This document shows positions 47,278 to 60,279 of a stretch of DNA of 64,000 nucleotides, in pieces. Numbering within the stretch: the first letter of the stretch is position 1; each line of letters begins with the position of its first letter. Where the stretch lies: assembly GCA_905250115.1 (NCBI GenBank), contig CAJNOI010000055.1, positions 337,320-401,319 on the forward strand. Direction: 5' to 3'. The translations under genes were made by a program, and so were the position numbers. Source of the DNA: Adineta steineri. Its lineage: Eukaryota; Rotifera; Eurotatoria; Adinetida; Adinetidae. The notes under the pieces are model-generated. The model had not been told where the DNA came from. It worked only from the letters and a program-made list of their open reading frames with translations, and ran no database searches.

Positions 47278-48834
47278 ATGAAAACTTCAAATTTAATCGT
47301 TGTTGTTCTCATTTTTGCATCGATCTCTCGCATCGGTAAAAATTGATGGTTTTACTATTCATATAATTTCATTTTATTTATAGATGCTTTTGTGAATCCA
47401 TTTCAATGTTTATTAAGTCCTAATATCTTTCAATGTTTAGTAAATCCTAATATCTTTCAATGTTTAGTAAATCCATGCTTAGTAAGTGTTTCTATGAAAA
47501 AATTATTTTTTATTTCTATATAAATTCTATTTGATTAGCAACAAACATGTTCAAGTTTAACACCTGCTTGTATATCTAATTTCTGTGGTGGTTGTTATTT
47601 TTCAATATTAGAAGAAAATGGTAAAGAAAAATTTCATTCATAAGTTATATTTTTAACAACTCTAGATTCATCCAATCCTGATAATCTTGGCCAAATAAAA
47701 GAAACTGCACCGGCAAATTCAAAAGATTATGGTCGGTTTAAGAAACCCTTGCCTACCGTTGATTTTTCCTGGGTATCGCCAGCATTATGTAATTTCGTTA
47801 CAGAAAAAAACTGGCATTTTATATCCATTTCTACACCACAATATTTTATTGTCAGTACAATTATTAATTTAAATTATATTGCAAATGCATTTGTTTATGT
47901 TTATGATATAACAAATGGAGAATTATATAATTATACGACAAATTCAATTTTAGCAGTTGATATCAAAGAACGTACTAAATCATCTATTTCAGGTTGTACC
48001 TTTTTTTATCGATCATTATCAGAATATATTCGTCATTGTTATAATCAACAAGAGAATAGATATGAAATTAGTGTAAATGTAACAACAAATAATAATATTC
48101 AAGTTTCATTTGCGTTTCAAATAAATTATTCAAGTGTAAGTGATCAATCATTGGTTTTACTTTATCCATTTAAACCAACTCAACCTGCATATACACATCA
48201 TTTAGCAACACAACCTACACAAGGAACAATGAAAATTGGAAATATTCTTCCAGAAAGTTCATTTACTGGTTTAGGTACAACAGATTGGACTTTAGCTTAT
48301 CAAAAACGAGTTACTCGTTGGAAATGGTAATTATTTATTAATAGAAAATCTATTTTGTAATTGATATTGTTTTCTTAGGGCTTCATTCTCAGTACAAGCA
48401 CAAGATATAACAAACGGTGGATATGTTACAATTGGAATTAATCTATCTAATGACCTTTATGATGATAAAAATAATATATCAATGGAAAATGCCGTGTGGT
48501 ATGTTTTATATTATATTGAAAATTTTTATCTATATTTTATTTTAGGATAAATGGTCAGGTTTATACAATCGATCATTTCGTTAATATTCAAACACCAACA
48601 GAACAATTCTTACTTACTCAACCATGGCAAATTATAACAGTTGAAGATAATCCAAAAATTGATCTTCAATTTCAACCATTGGGTAGTCATCAACAACATG
48701 ATAATCTTGTTGTAGTTAATATTCAATTTGTTCAAGCATTTGGTTTATTTAGTGGAACAATACAAATGCTTGGTAACACCTATACCATTTCAAATGGTTC
48801 GGGTGTTGTTGAAAGCAATTATGCTAAATGGTGA
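47278..48834 (+). CDS. Secreted protein with Cys-rich N terminus and DUF2804-like domain
   Basis: Six exons: 47278-47335, 47384-47481, 47539-47620, 47666-48326, 48379-48498 and 48546-48834, all GT-AG and in frame. A signal peptide (MKTSNLIVVVLIFASISRI) is followed by a Cys-rich segment with PNIFQCLVN repeated in tandem, then TCSSLTPACISNFCGGCYF. The remaining 360 residues read like DUF2804: GTTDWTLAYQKRVTRWKWAS, VTIGINLSND, NAVWINGQVYTID, PWQIITVEDNPKIDLQFQP, QAFGLFSGTI and a terminal Trp. DUF2804 has no known activity and is mostly bacterial, fungal or protist. Secretion and the Cys-rich extension are unusual. The domain call is by motif memory. The gene sits at the centre of the BTB-TLDc inverted duplication. 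Confidence 0.65.
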
Positions 48835-49064
48835 ATAAATTATAAATCCTTTTTCAGTAAACTTTTCAAAACATATACATTTATTTCATTTAATATCGTA
48901 GAAATTTTTTGTTTTATTTGATAAAAGAGGCACATCAACAAGTTCTTTATAGTTGATGTCTAAGATAAAGTTTGATTGAAATATTTTTTTTCACTAATTT
49001 CAATAAATTCTAAGTGTTCAAATATATCGATAATTCAGAAAATGAATAGAATTTTATTGAACGA

Positions 49065-49111
49065 AGGGTGTGAATGTGCATGCAATAAACAAAACATATT
49101 CACTCACACTC
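49065..49111. repeat. GGGTGTG/CACTCACACT fold-back
   Basis: AAGGGTGTGAATGTGCATG faces CATATTCACTCACACTC. It is present only in the right arm of the inverted duplication, so it was gained there or lost from the left arm. Confidence 0.55.
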
Positions 49112-49401
49112 ATGAATCATGCACGAATAACGCTCATGGGAAAAAACGTATTATGCTTAGTTTTCTTGGGCGAAGTAAAAACAGAAATCTTTTAGTGACC
49201 GTATTGATGTATCTATAAAATTTACATTCATAAGAAACAATCAATAGAAAGTAAAACATAAAATTATTATTTTTTTAAAATTTTATTACAAGCGAATTAA
49301 TTTCACAAAAAAATAGATATACTAAAAAATAGATTGTAGAAAAAAACGGTTAAAATCTTTGTTCTTGATTAAATTTCAAAACAAGTAGTAAACACAATGT
49401 T

Positions 49402-50966
49402 TTAAGCTAATTTAAACACTTCAATCTCAGATATAGTGAACCAATTAGCTCCTGTGAACGTTTTGTTACCTTTGCCAGTTGTATCATCGTATGAAAGAGG
49501 ATAAATACTGCACCTAAAATTGTTGCTGTTATTGCTATCATATATACAAATGTCGGTGCCGCTGCCGAATCTAGGTCCACAGCGGCTATCATCATAAATG
49601 GCATGTGTTGTGTGATCAGACCTGATAGTATATTTAGTAGGTGGAATATTGTGAGGATTTGTTAATGTGAACAAAAATGCTGTTTCATCATTCTGATACT
49701 TTTGAGATGAAGTCCATGCAATGCTTGTATAACCTCCAAATATATAGTTATTGTTTGATTGAATAATACTTATTGTTGGTCCTTTATTGTCACAACGTGA
49801 ATGGAATGCACTGGCACTAAATCCATCACGCGTTGCTTTGTATATTAGTTCCCATCTTTGATTAATGTTACCATAAAATTCATTAAGTTTCACTTTATGT
49901 TCTAGACGAAGTAATGTTCCATTTGGAAAAGTATTCTCAATTCGCAAGCGCTCTTCTTCTTCTTTTTCTTTTTGTTGACGTTTTCGATCAGGTTCTTTTA
50001 ATCTATAAATCAGATTGTCTATACAAAAGTATTCTGCTTCTATAATAAGACGTCGAAGAAGTGATTCATTCGTCATTATATCACTGAATACGCTATTCGT
50101 TCTGAAATATTCTAAAATATGTTTAAATAACTCTCCATCACCATCAATAAAGACACTATTATCATTTGGATCTTGCTTAAGTTGCCATCGTCCTGAGAAG
50201 AGTGCAGCGAAGAAAGTATCGTTCTCACGCGTTAATATATCAACATTTGTAATATATCTGACACCACCAACGTTGAGTGTGATCATATCTGTAGGTAACA
50301 TGGTTCCGAATGGAATTTAAAAGAAAAATATTTTAGTACACTTTGTTTAACCTAAGAAAGTGTACATGCACACTATGTTTTTTGAAAGCAAAGTGTGCCA
50401 AAATGTATAAATTGAATTTAATTATAATCTAGAAATATAGAAAGTGTTCATATTTTTTGCTAATGAAGAATGTAAAACAAACGCGTATTGAATAATACTA
50501 AAAACAAAATTAATACGCACATAATTATGTAATCTGACATGAATAGAAATATTCCTTTTATTATTCGTCAATATTAGTATCAATATACATTTAAATTTAA
50601 ACAGAAAAGAAATCAATTTATGGCTTAAAAATAAAGTATTAATTTTGTTCGTAGAGTGTACCGTGTACATTTTGTTTACGCCAGCAACGTGTAAACCAGC
50701 GTGTACTTCGAATGTCGCAGATGTTTCGCACATTTCTCTTCTTCTGTGTACACGTGCCATTCTTTTTCTTCATTAGACACATTTGCTAGTTCATTCTCTA
50801 AATTACCGTTCATTGTTATTGCTTGATCACACAACTTCTCGCTGGTTCGAATATAATTACTGCATTCATTAAGTTCTGAAATAGTATCTTCACGAACGTT
50901 TTCAAAATGAATTCTTAATCGTTTTATGTTGTCTCGAATTGTATCTACGTTTGATTCCATTTGCAA
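49402..50966 (-). CDS. BTB/POZ and TLDc domain protein, copy 2, split
   Basis: Two open parts match copy 1. The 5' part runs from ATG 50960 (MESNVDTIRDNIKRLRIHF) to about 50746 (NEEKEWH) and gives the coiled coil. The 3' part, 50301-49402, begins just before ITLNVGGVRYITNVDILTRE and carries the BTB and TLDc domains to FTISEIEVFKLA. Between them lie about 430 bases absent from copy 1, where copy 1 has only 18 residues (KWKDIKLKLSATSIKGKV). A GTGTAC-type donor after CAC and a CTACAG acceptor at 50294 could define an intron, but the phases do not agree, so an insertion that breaks the gene is as likely. The 3' part has its own ATG at 50301 and could be made alone. Confidence 0.7.
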
Positions 50967-51085
50967 AATTTTCTCTTATGAAGATATCTTACTACTAAAT
51001 TTATTTGTTGTTATTTTGTTATATGCTATTGACAGTCAAATGTAAGGTTGCTTTTGATGCTAACTATTTGTTTTCGATTGTGAAA

Positions 51086-54000
51086 GTGAGGAACGCAATA
51101 CTCAACATCTTACGAATGAGAAAAAAACAAAATACGCGACATCTTTCGAATTAAAAAAATGAAGTAATGATGTACAAACAGATTTAGTCTCCTATTGCCG
51201 AAAACTTCTTTCACCGGAAACACATTTCGCCCAGCGATGGGTGTGAGTGTGGGTGTGATAAGCAAAAAACATTGACTCTCACACCTTACTAATGAAATGT
51301 AGAATTCTTTAGAGTTACCAATTTCTGAGTCGTGGGGTATTGCTGATTGTCTTTGAATACTTGCAAATGAATCTGAAAAGAAACAACTGGGAAATATTTT
51401 ATCAGAAAATGTTAAATTAACGCTTATGAGTATTATCTATGAGTTTCGTTATCAATTCGTGAATAAATTTATATATACGCAACGATATACATTTTCACTG
51501 ATTATGTATTTTTTGAAATAATATCAAATAATGAAGTTAAAATAATTTATCCATTCAATTAAATCTCAAGTTATTGACTTTCAATCTACTGATTGAAAAT
51601 CGTAACTTAGTAGCATTCTCATTTAAAATCACCACTAGGAGTAGTTGAAAAAAATAATAAGAGATTACAGAATTCATCTGTATAGTTTTGCAAACTTTTC
51701 TTTTGTAGACTTTGTGATGTATGAGGATACTGACCAATTTTCTTATAATTGTTATTGGTAAAATATTATTTTATTCTAATATGTATGCAAAACTTACTGC
51801 TAATTATTATATACTTTTATGTCTAAGAAAAATATTTTATAATTTGATACACGAAAGGTTTTAGCTAATAACTGTAAATATATTTTACTTTCCTATTTAA
51901 TGAAGAAACAAAATTAATTTTTATATCTAGTGTATGATGGATACTCAAACATAGAGTTTATATATATCTTCAACAAAAATAATGATCTTTGCTAATTATA
52001 CTTTTTTTATGCATAAACGAGAAATTTCTTTTATAAAAAATATTATATTTCTATGAAAATGTATTTTTAATCTTGCCAATTGGTTTTTGATTTCTATGAA
52101 ATAATAGCCACAAATAAAACATTGCCCTTCGAACTGTATATATTTCTAATAGTCTTTCAGAAAATTAAATTCTTTATGGTTTATAGCAACTGCGTAGTAT
52201 GCAAATATCTTGTTACTGATCGTTCACATTGACTTATCAATTGTTGTCGATGTATTTAGATATTGTCTTTATTTATTTCATATCATATAAATATATATTC
52301 TTTTGACCTCGCGGATGATAAGATAAAAATGAGAACGAAATAATCTATACTATTTAACCTCAATTTTATCTGATATTGTATTGCTTTTGATACTAGATCA
52401 ATGACAAAAAATATGTATTTGTTTGTACTTTTAACGATAAAAATTTTCATAGACGACTTTCTAGATCAAAGTCGTTTAAACTAGTGAACGTTTTATTTCG
52501 AGTAGTTGTTGGTACAAAGGATAAAAGTAAAATGTCTTATGATACTTAAAGGTTTTAAAATAGTCATCTCAAAGTTAAAGATCATATAACTATTAACCAG
52601 ACAGCCGAACAGTGACACACCACTGGTGTCATTAATGTTACATCATGGACGTAATAAAAAATTGTTAGTATTCTTAACTATATATACAGAGTGTCAGTAG
52701 ATACCGAAGGAAACGATAATATAGTCGAACTTGAACAGACTATATATGAGAGGCGTCTAGCTGATACCACCTATATCATATTTTTGTTATGTATTAACGA
52801 TCCAGAATGTGTTGATTACTTGAATGCTGCGACATGTTCGCTTTCTATAAGTCAAAGGAAAAAAGATTTGCCAATACCGAAGCAATGACATGTCTTTTTT
52901 TACTTGACGATTATATAGTTACAGTATTAATTGGTACAGTTAATTGTGAAATCGACCTTCTCAACGAACCAATTCAAGCAGACACCATTGAAAACAATAA
53001 TAATTTGTTTTTTTGTATGCTATTGAACTGCTTACTTATCCATGACATTGTATTCTAGAAACAAAAGAAACCTGTTGAATATTTATTTAAATTTTTATAA
53101 AATAAGAACGAATGACATTGTGAACTTTCGTTCCTAGTTCAAGGTAAAAATACTATATGATGCAATACTTGATATACTTATTTATTCAATATAATATCTT
53201 ACAAAAGAAAAACAATTAAAGTATAGAATTCAATTTACCCCCTACTATAATCTAAAATAATGAAAATTTTCAATCGATGACATGACTCATTACACTCTAT
53301 GACCCATTTGAATCATTTATTTTTCTTCGATAGATAATATCGATTTGTTATTTATAAAAACAAGTCAGACGATCAATAGATAACAATAGTTTAAATTTAA
53401 CCTACAAAAAAGAAATATCTATACAATTGTATCTTTGTTCATCAATAATAAAAATAATTGTCTTGTTTATATTATAACCAATCATCCATCTCAAACGAAA
53501 AACTATATGATTTCTTAAGTCAAGTTACTACCATTAAAGAAGCGTTAAGTAAATATTACTATTATAAATGATATCAATAACAATTAATTCACGCATATGT
53601 GCTTTTACATTGACAAATAATTATGAGTACTATAGACTAGACTATAAATGAAGGATTCATCTATTTTGTTTGGGTTATAGAGACAATGATCCTTGGTTGT
53701 TAATTATTTATTATTAAATTAAACCGTTAATATAAATGAATTCTATACATACCCGATACTTCTAAATGTTCTTTTAATGGCATTCATTTAACTGTATCTT
53801 ATCAATTGTGAATAGAAGAATAAAAGAAAATATGTTGCGAATGTATCACTCTCTTCGAAATTGTACAATTCATTTTTGATGATTTTAACAGTGTCATTAT
53901 GATGTTCAACAATTTTCTCGTTAAGTTTCATCAAAAAAAAAAGGATATATTTCGTTCATAATCAATCAGATAAAGACAAAACGATCATTTACTTTTAAGT

Positions 54001-54588
54001 AAAATGACATATCTTTTGAATTTATTGTTCATCTTTACAAATATATATATATATATGCAAAAATTATTAATCATGAATGGTGACATATTGTTATCTATCC
54101 TTGAGTATCTGGCATTGTCTCCGGCTGTTACTCATGATATACATAATTAAAACTTATTGCATAGTTTCGTTCTGTTCTCGAAAATGATCTAATTGCAAAT
54201 GCAATTCTATTTGGCGACAGGTTACCTAGACAGAGAGACTAAGTATATGTATGTGCATATGATGAGCTTGACAGTTAAGAGTAAATCATAGTCAGACTTT
54301 TTCATCTTAACGACAAAATTCTCACAGTTTTCATATGTCATGGAGTGATGATGATGATTGAATTGTTATTCATTTTTGTTGAACATATTGATTTGTATTA
54401 ATATTTAGTTCTGCTATCCATCACTAATCATTTCTTATATACAAAAAATATATATATTTTTTCTTTTCTCTCCCTCTCTCGTCTCTCTCTGTTTCTTTTT
54501 CTCTCTCTCTCTTCCTAACGTATAACGCGAAAAGAGAAAAAGAACACGCCAATGTATATGTAAAATCAAAACTAGTTGTTCAAATCTA
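51086..54588. other. Intergenic between BTB-TLDc copy 2 and Notum-like gene
   Basis: AT-rich. It contains the fold-back at 51237-51290, a weak coding trace at 52691-53058 in two frames with no named family, a (TA)n run near 54041, and a CT-rich tract at 54465-54515 just before the Notum-like gene. Confidence 0.5.
51237..51290. repeat. GTGGGT/ACTCTCACACC fold-back
   Basis: GGGTGTGAGTGTGGGTGTG faces TTGACTCTCACACC across an AAAAAAC loop. Confidence 0.6.
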
Positions 54589-55773
54589 ATGATGACATCG
54601 TATATCTCATCTTCTCCAACTTCAACTCCAGAATTAATTAAACCAAAAACATATTATAAACCATATCATATTGAAATAGGAATTATTATTTTATTTCTTT
54701 GTTTAACTATACCAAGTTTAATTATTTTAACATTTGTTTATCGTCGACAAATTCTTCCAACATCATCATCATCATCATCATCAATACATTTATCTGATCA
54801 AAATTTTCATCGTATATCATTAATTAATTATCCTCAAGCACGTTGTATGGACAATAGTATAGCATCATATTATATTCGTTTAGCAAATAATCGTCATTCA
54901 CGTTGGTTAATTTATTTTGATGGTGGTTGGTTTTGTTATTCAAATGAATCATGTGAATTTCGTCGTCAATATTCTCCGGATTTAATCACAACAAAAAATA
55001 TCAATGAAAAAAAATTTTTCTCAGGAATATTTTCATCATTTAAACAATTTAATATTATCTATGCACCTTATTGTTCGTCAGATTTATGGTCAGGTTCATC
55101 AAATAAAACATCATCACATGGCTATGATATTTTTCATGCAATATTTCATCAACAAAATTATTTTTCACATGCAAAACAAATTATATTTACAGGTTTTTCA
55201 GCAGGTGGTTTAGGTTTATTATTAAATCTTCCGGATTTATTACCAAAAATTTCGTCACATATTGATATTCGTGTACTTATTGATTCAGCATGGTTTATTG
55301 ATTATTCCGATAATCCAAATGGTATATCAAAAATTAATCAAGGAATGGCTTATTGGAATACACAAATCTCATCATTATGTCAATTAGAATCTCGTTATAA
55401 ATGTTTATTAGGTAGTGAAGCGATTAAATTATTACCATTAACAGTTAAAATATTTATTATTCAATCCTTATTTGATTTAACGCAATTACAATTAGATAAA
55501 ATTAATATCAATTCATATAATTTTACATTGAAACTTCGAGATAATCTTCGTCAATCAAGTAATCGTATATCGATATTTGCACCATCATGTCCTTTACATG
55601 GATTTTTATTTCGTTCTGTATGGACTAAATTTGATATTAAACAAAGAACACTTGCATCTGTACTTAATCTATGGTTGAAAAAAAAGAAAAAATTTCATTT
55701 ACAATTAATTGATGAACATTTTTATTCAAGTTATTGTCCACAAATTAATGATGATTATCAAGAGATATTCTAA
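54589..55773 (+). CDS. Notum-like carboxylesterase (pectinacetylesterase/NOTUM family), type II membrane form
   Basis: 394 residues, intronless, starting ATGATG at 54589. Residues about 28-50 form one helix (IEIGIIILFLCLTIPSLIIL), followed by a Ser-rich stalk and an alpha/beta-hydrolase domain. Family motifs: ARCMDNSIASYYIRL, WLIYFDGGWFCYSNESC, APYCSSDLWSG, the nucleophile elbow FTGFSAGGLGLLLN, LIDSAWFIDY, SLFDLTQLQ with the likely catalytic Asp, and SCPLHGFL with the likely catalytic His. The full triad is therefore present. Animal NOTUM is secreted and removes palmitoleate from Wnt; this copy seems anchored instead. Substrate may be Wnt, another lipid ester, or an acetylated glycan. Absence of introns suggests a retrocopy or ancient intron loss. 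Confidence 0.87.
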   Translation: MMTSYISSSPTSTPELIKPKTYYKPYHIEIGIIILFLCLTIPSLIILTFVYRRQILPTSSSSSSSIHLSDQNFHRISLINYPQARCMDNSIASYYIRLANNRHSRWLIYFDGGWFCYSNESCEFRRQYSPDLITTKNINEKKFFSGIFSSFKQFNIIYAPYCSSDLWSGSSNKTSSHGYDIFHAIFHQQNYFSHAKQIIFTGFSAGGLGLLLNLPDLLPKISSHIDIRVLIDSAWFIDYSDNPNGISKINQGMAYWNTQISSLCQLESRYKCLLGSEAIKLLPLTVKIFIIQSLFDLTQLQLDKININSYNFTLKLRDNLRQSSNRISIFAPSCPLHGFLFRSVWTKFDIKQRTLASVLNLWLKKKKKFHLQLIDEHFYSSYCPQINDDYQEIF

Positions 55774-58700
55774 TTGTTGTGTTGCTTGTAATAAGCATTG
55801 TATTTTGTTTTTTCTCTCTCTTTCTCTCTCTGTTCGTTCTTTGTTGTATGTGAAACTAAATATAATGATAAGGAACAGTATGATCACATATAAAAAATTA
55901 TTATTGTGTTGTGCTTTTTAATAGTATATAGACGATAATGACGATAAGAAAATTAATTGAAATTGTATAAAAAATAAATTACGTCATGGAAAAGAAAAAA
56001 CAATTTTCTATTAGATATCTGTCTAGTACAACATTGTCTATTGTATGACGAGTAAGATTACAATCATTAGTTTAAATATTCGTTAGAATATGACGTAAGA
56101 AGATCATCACTTCCTCTTTTTTAAACTCATACATTTACTCCAATTAGCAATAGAGATATAGACACAATTGTGCGTGCAAAATGATTATCTTTTTTTGTAA
56201 ACACACATCATCATCATCATAAAACAGTTCATATAATTGACAAGAAGTAAAGTAACGACATATGTATGAGTTGAATTTTTTTCTCTTCTCTCTCTCTCTC
56301 TTATTTAGTAAATATTCACTTTAAGTAATAAAAAACGAGCAAATGAAAAGAAATAAATATTCTTAACAACCGGATATTGATCTCGTCAGTGTCAAATAAC
56401 GTGAAAATATGTCTACTGTTATATATTTATCGATGAATGTGTTAGTATGTTGCTTTCACATAGACACATCTATATATAGAAAAACTTTATCGTTTTTCAA
56501 GAGTACGTGTTAACATACATACATAGACGATAAGATTAAATAGATTTGAGTCATCTTCCGGGCATACATCTTCAATCGTATAAGAAAATAGAATGCTTTT
56601 AGAATAGATATATAAAGTGCCGTTGTTAAACTATTGACATTGAAAGAATACAAAAAGAGAAAAACTTCAAGTAGAGTGTATCTTCCTATAATAATCTGAA
56701 TCCATTAACACACATTTATTCAAGAAGATTTTTGAAAAGAAGAAAAATCTCGCATTACTCAATCAATACATACAAATAGATTGAGTGTCTCGTCTTCTTC
56801 AGACGTATATATGTATATATTTCGTATATATAACTAGATCAAGTGGAAAGATAAGAATGTCTCATAAAAGATATATTTGTATATATTAGACATCCTTGAT
56901 AGATATTAATTTGTTCCTTTCTTTTCTTGATATTCGCAAAAGAAAAGAATGTAATATGAGTTGATAAAAGTCGATAAAGTAAAATACGATGATTGAACGA
57001 TATGAACAAATTAAAATAAAAAAGTGAAGTAAAAAAAAAATTTTTTTTTCTTTTGATGGCAGGCAGGTCACACTTAATTCTCATGAACAACCCACTCTAA
57101 TTGCAGAGTGTATAAACTAAAAAGAGAGAGAGAAAGAACAGCTATGTACACATTCAATTTGTTACCACTCAATCAATAATAAAAATAATAGAAATAACGA
57201 CAGCGACATTTACACACCAAGTAAATTGAATGCCGAAATATGTATGATAAATTCAATTAAATGGACAAATTACTTAAACACTTATATGAACAGAGAAATC
57301 ATTTTATACATGTCAAATTTTTACTAAATGTACTGACTTCAAGGTATTCATGTAATCGAATACTGTTCAATTGAAAGTGTTCAATATGAAATTTTAACAA
57401 AAACTATTTCAAGGTCATTAAAATAAATAAATTTACGATATCTAATAGTGCAGAATGTTATACTATTAGTTTCATGTAATGATTTATTAGATCATCTCAT
57501 TTACTGTTTATTTTTATACTAAAATTTGAATAGTACATATCGATACTACCAGAAGTGAAATCAGTATCAGTTGATCCTATCTTATTCATTTTTTTCAAAA
57601 TGTTAAAAGAATTTTGTCTCTATAAATTATCGCTTGTAAGAAACAGAATTTTATTATCTATTGTTACTTTTTTTCAATATGAAAAATTTAATATGACTTT
57701 AATTAACAAGCAAATATACTAAAGTTTACAATCTCATTCAAAGAAATATGAATAGAAATGACTAAATTATTTTTTCACACTTCTATAAATTATGTGTAAT
57801 TTTTATAGTAAAAAGTAAATATAAATTAAATAGAATTCATCATGCTACTTTCGTTAAACATTGTATTCTCAAATATATTAACTCAGTCAAGAAATCAAAT
57901 CAAATTAATATTAAATTTTCATACAATTTAGAAAATACTTTAAATGTTGTTCTGAACAACTAAATCGAATATTAGAACTGAGCAGATGTATGAAAAGTAT
58001 TTCTTCACTAGTAGTAAATCCAGCATGCTAAAGAACGATATTCAACACAGATAAGCAATTATAGTTCCAAGTGAGAGTTAAACCAGAAGTCGGTACTTTG
58101 CTTGGAACATACTTAGAATAGTATCCAGTAAATAACAGATAGGGTCTCAAATGCTCATATCTGACTTAAAATCATTTTTCTCGCTTCATTAAAGCTGCCA
58201 GATAAATTATTATCATATAAATCGTTACAAATAGACGTAATACATGATCAGCAGTACAATATTGTCGATCCTACCCTAATGCATGATGATCTGGATCATG
58301 GTCTCTCTAACTACATCATCAAGATTGACAAAACTTATCAAAAGATACGCAAAAACGTGTTATTCTGTAAGATCTAACGTTTTGAAAAAATTGAATGCGT
58401 TGTTAACTCTTAAAATGTGCGTTTTTCTTGACTTTATTTTCGTTAAAATTTCAACGTTTTTATGCGTTGTTTTGTGCTTGTCTGCTTGGGTAAAGGGTTA
58501 ATTTAAACCTACACTTAACGAATTATTAGAATGAATTTGAATATTAAAACAGTCAAAAGAAGCATTACAGATGAATATTGCAGAACTATTGAAATTTCAA
58601 ATAAATAAAATTGACCTTCTAATCAACCAGTTTAGTTTATTTCTACAGAAATAATACAATATATCATCATTAACTGTAACATTTTAGAATTTTAATATTT

Positions 58701-60279
58701 GTAAACTGCTAGTTTTAAACTTCTATCTATCAATAAACATCTGTTCTTTTGTATTATATGACTATGTTCGATACAATATACTACGAAATAAAATATAAGA
58801 TCATTTGATATGGCATTTCAAAATTTTCATTCACATTCTGAATTGATCCGTTTAGTTCATATTATATTTTTATTAAATTTAAATAATATATCAAGATAAT
58901 ATAAATTTTGAATTAAGAAAAACATCACGTGATTCCTGCAGATAGAAGAAATAAGATTAATACTAAAAAAACATATTAACCGAATCTAATTGAATTGAAT
59001 TCAGTTGACTAGCTTGCTCACATCTTCTGTTTGTAAAGATTTTCAAGCGATTCTAACAAATGGATGTCGGTGTGAGATGAAGATGAGACCCACCCATCTA
59101 TTCTTTTTTTTTGGTTAATATTTCTATTATTCGACATTCTTATTTTTGACGTTGCTACAGGGAATATTTTTTGTCAGAATAATTTATTCAGTTTTTGATC
59201 AATTTTATGTAGAAATCTTTATTTTTTGTTCTATTCGAAAATCTCAATCATATTTTCAAGAAAATTTATCTTTTGCTGAATTAAATAAAACTTGCAAATT
59301 CTTGTTTTAAAACTATCTATTCATTCTTCGAAGATTTATCAATGAAGAGAAGCATCAGACTTTTATTTAAAATACAATCGATCATTTGTATTTGTTCATT
59401 TGCTATACAGCAAACAAAAATATACTTTCATAAATTATCACAATAAAATTTCATCAGAAAAACAACACATAAGTAAATGTTATAGCTCTATTCAAGTATT
59501 TCTAATAATCAATCTCTCCTTGTTTTTCATATATAATTTCATTAAAAACTCAAATGAACTACTACCAATATAACGTAGGCGAAAAAAGCAAATTTTTGAA
59601 AATATCCGATTACAACTTTCTACGAATTTCGGGGCGTTCACATCGCTTCTTTTCAAATGTTAGTTAAAAAATAATCATCCACTTTCTATTTTGAAATGGA
59701 CAGTAGTATGTAATGAATTATCAATGATAAAATTTATTCAAATTTTGTAAATGTTCCATTAGAATCGAATCAATTCATAATCACCTGCAAGACTATAATG
59801 AGGTCACGAATAAAATGATCCATGACGGCCAATGGTTTCATTCATTTCATTAAACAATCGAAAAAAGAAAGAAACAGCAGATGCTCCATTCAAAAATTTA
59901 TCCTTTGATCATATTTCATCCATGCATCATGTCATATATAAAAGAAAAATTACCGATTATCTGATGTTTTAAACAATCTCATTTATTTTTTGTCTTATTT
60001 TCAATCTATCTATAAGATAGAATACATTTTATTTTGTTAGAGATAAAGCAAAAATAAACAAGCACATAAATCTATATATCTTATAACAACAAAGAAAAGA
60101 AAAAACGCATGCACATTATTTCAATACCCAATAAACTTTTTCTGTACAATATACAGTCCAAAAAGACACACACACAAAACAACAAATAATACTACATAGT
60201 GAGATAGAGAGAGAAAAAAAACAGAATATCTAGATGAATAAATGAATGATCATTCTCGAAGAATTATTTTATATTTTTT
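55774..60279. other. 4.5-kb gene-free stretch
   Basis: AT-rich with CT/GA microsatellites (55813-55835, 56285-56302, 57121-57137, 60205-60217). A short GTCGGTGTGAG..CCCACCCATC pair near 59065-59100 may be a fold-back relic. Small ORFs lack codon or domain support. Confidence 0.55.

Larger units (their letters stand above)
48976..51085. repeat. Right arm of inverted duplication
   Basis: Reverse-complement match to 45060-46620, including 5' flank, gene and 3' flank (GGGCGAAGTAAAAACAGAAA near 49165). It is longer than the left arm because of an extra stretch of about 430 bases near 50310-50745 and the fold-back at 49065-49111. Confidence 0.75.

Noticed and set aside
48976-49218. Small plus-strand ORF containing FLGRSKNRNLL
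   Set aside because: It matches the 3' flank of BTB-TLDc copy 1 in antisense, so it is part of the inverted duplication; no sign that it is translated.
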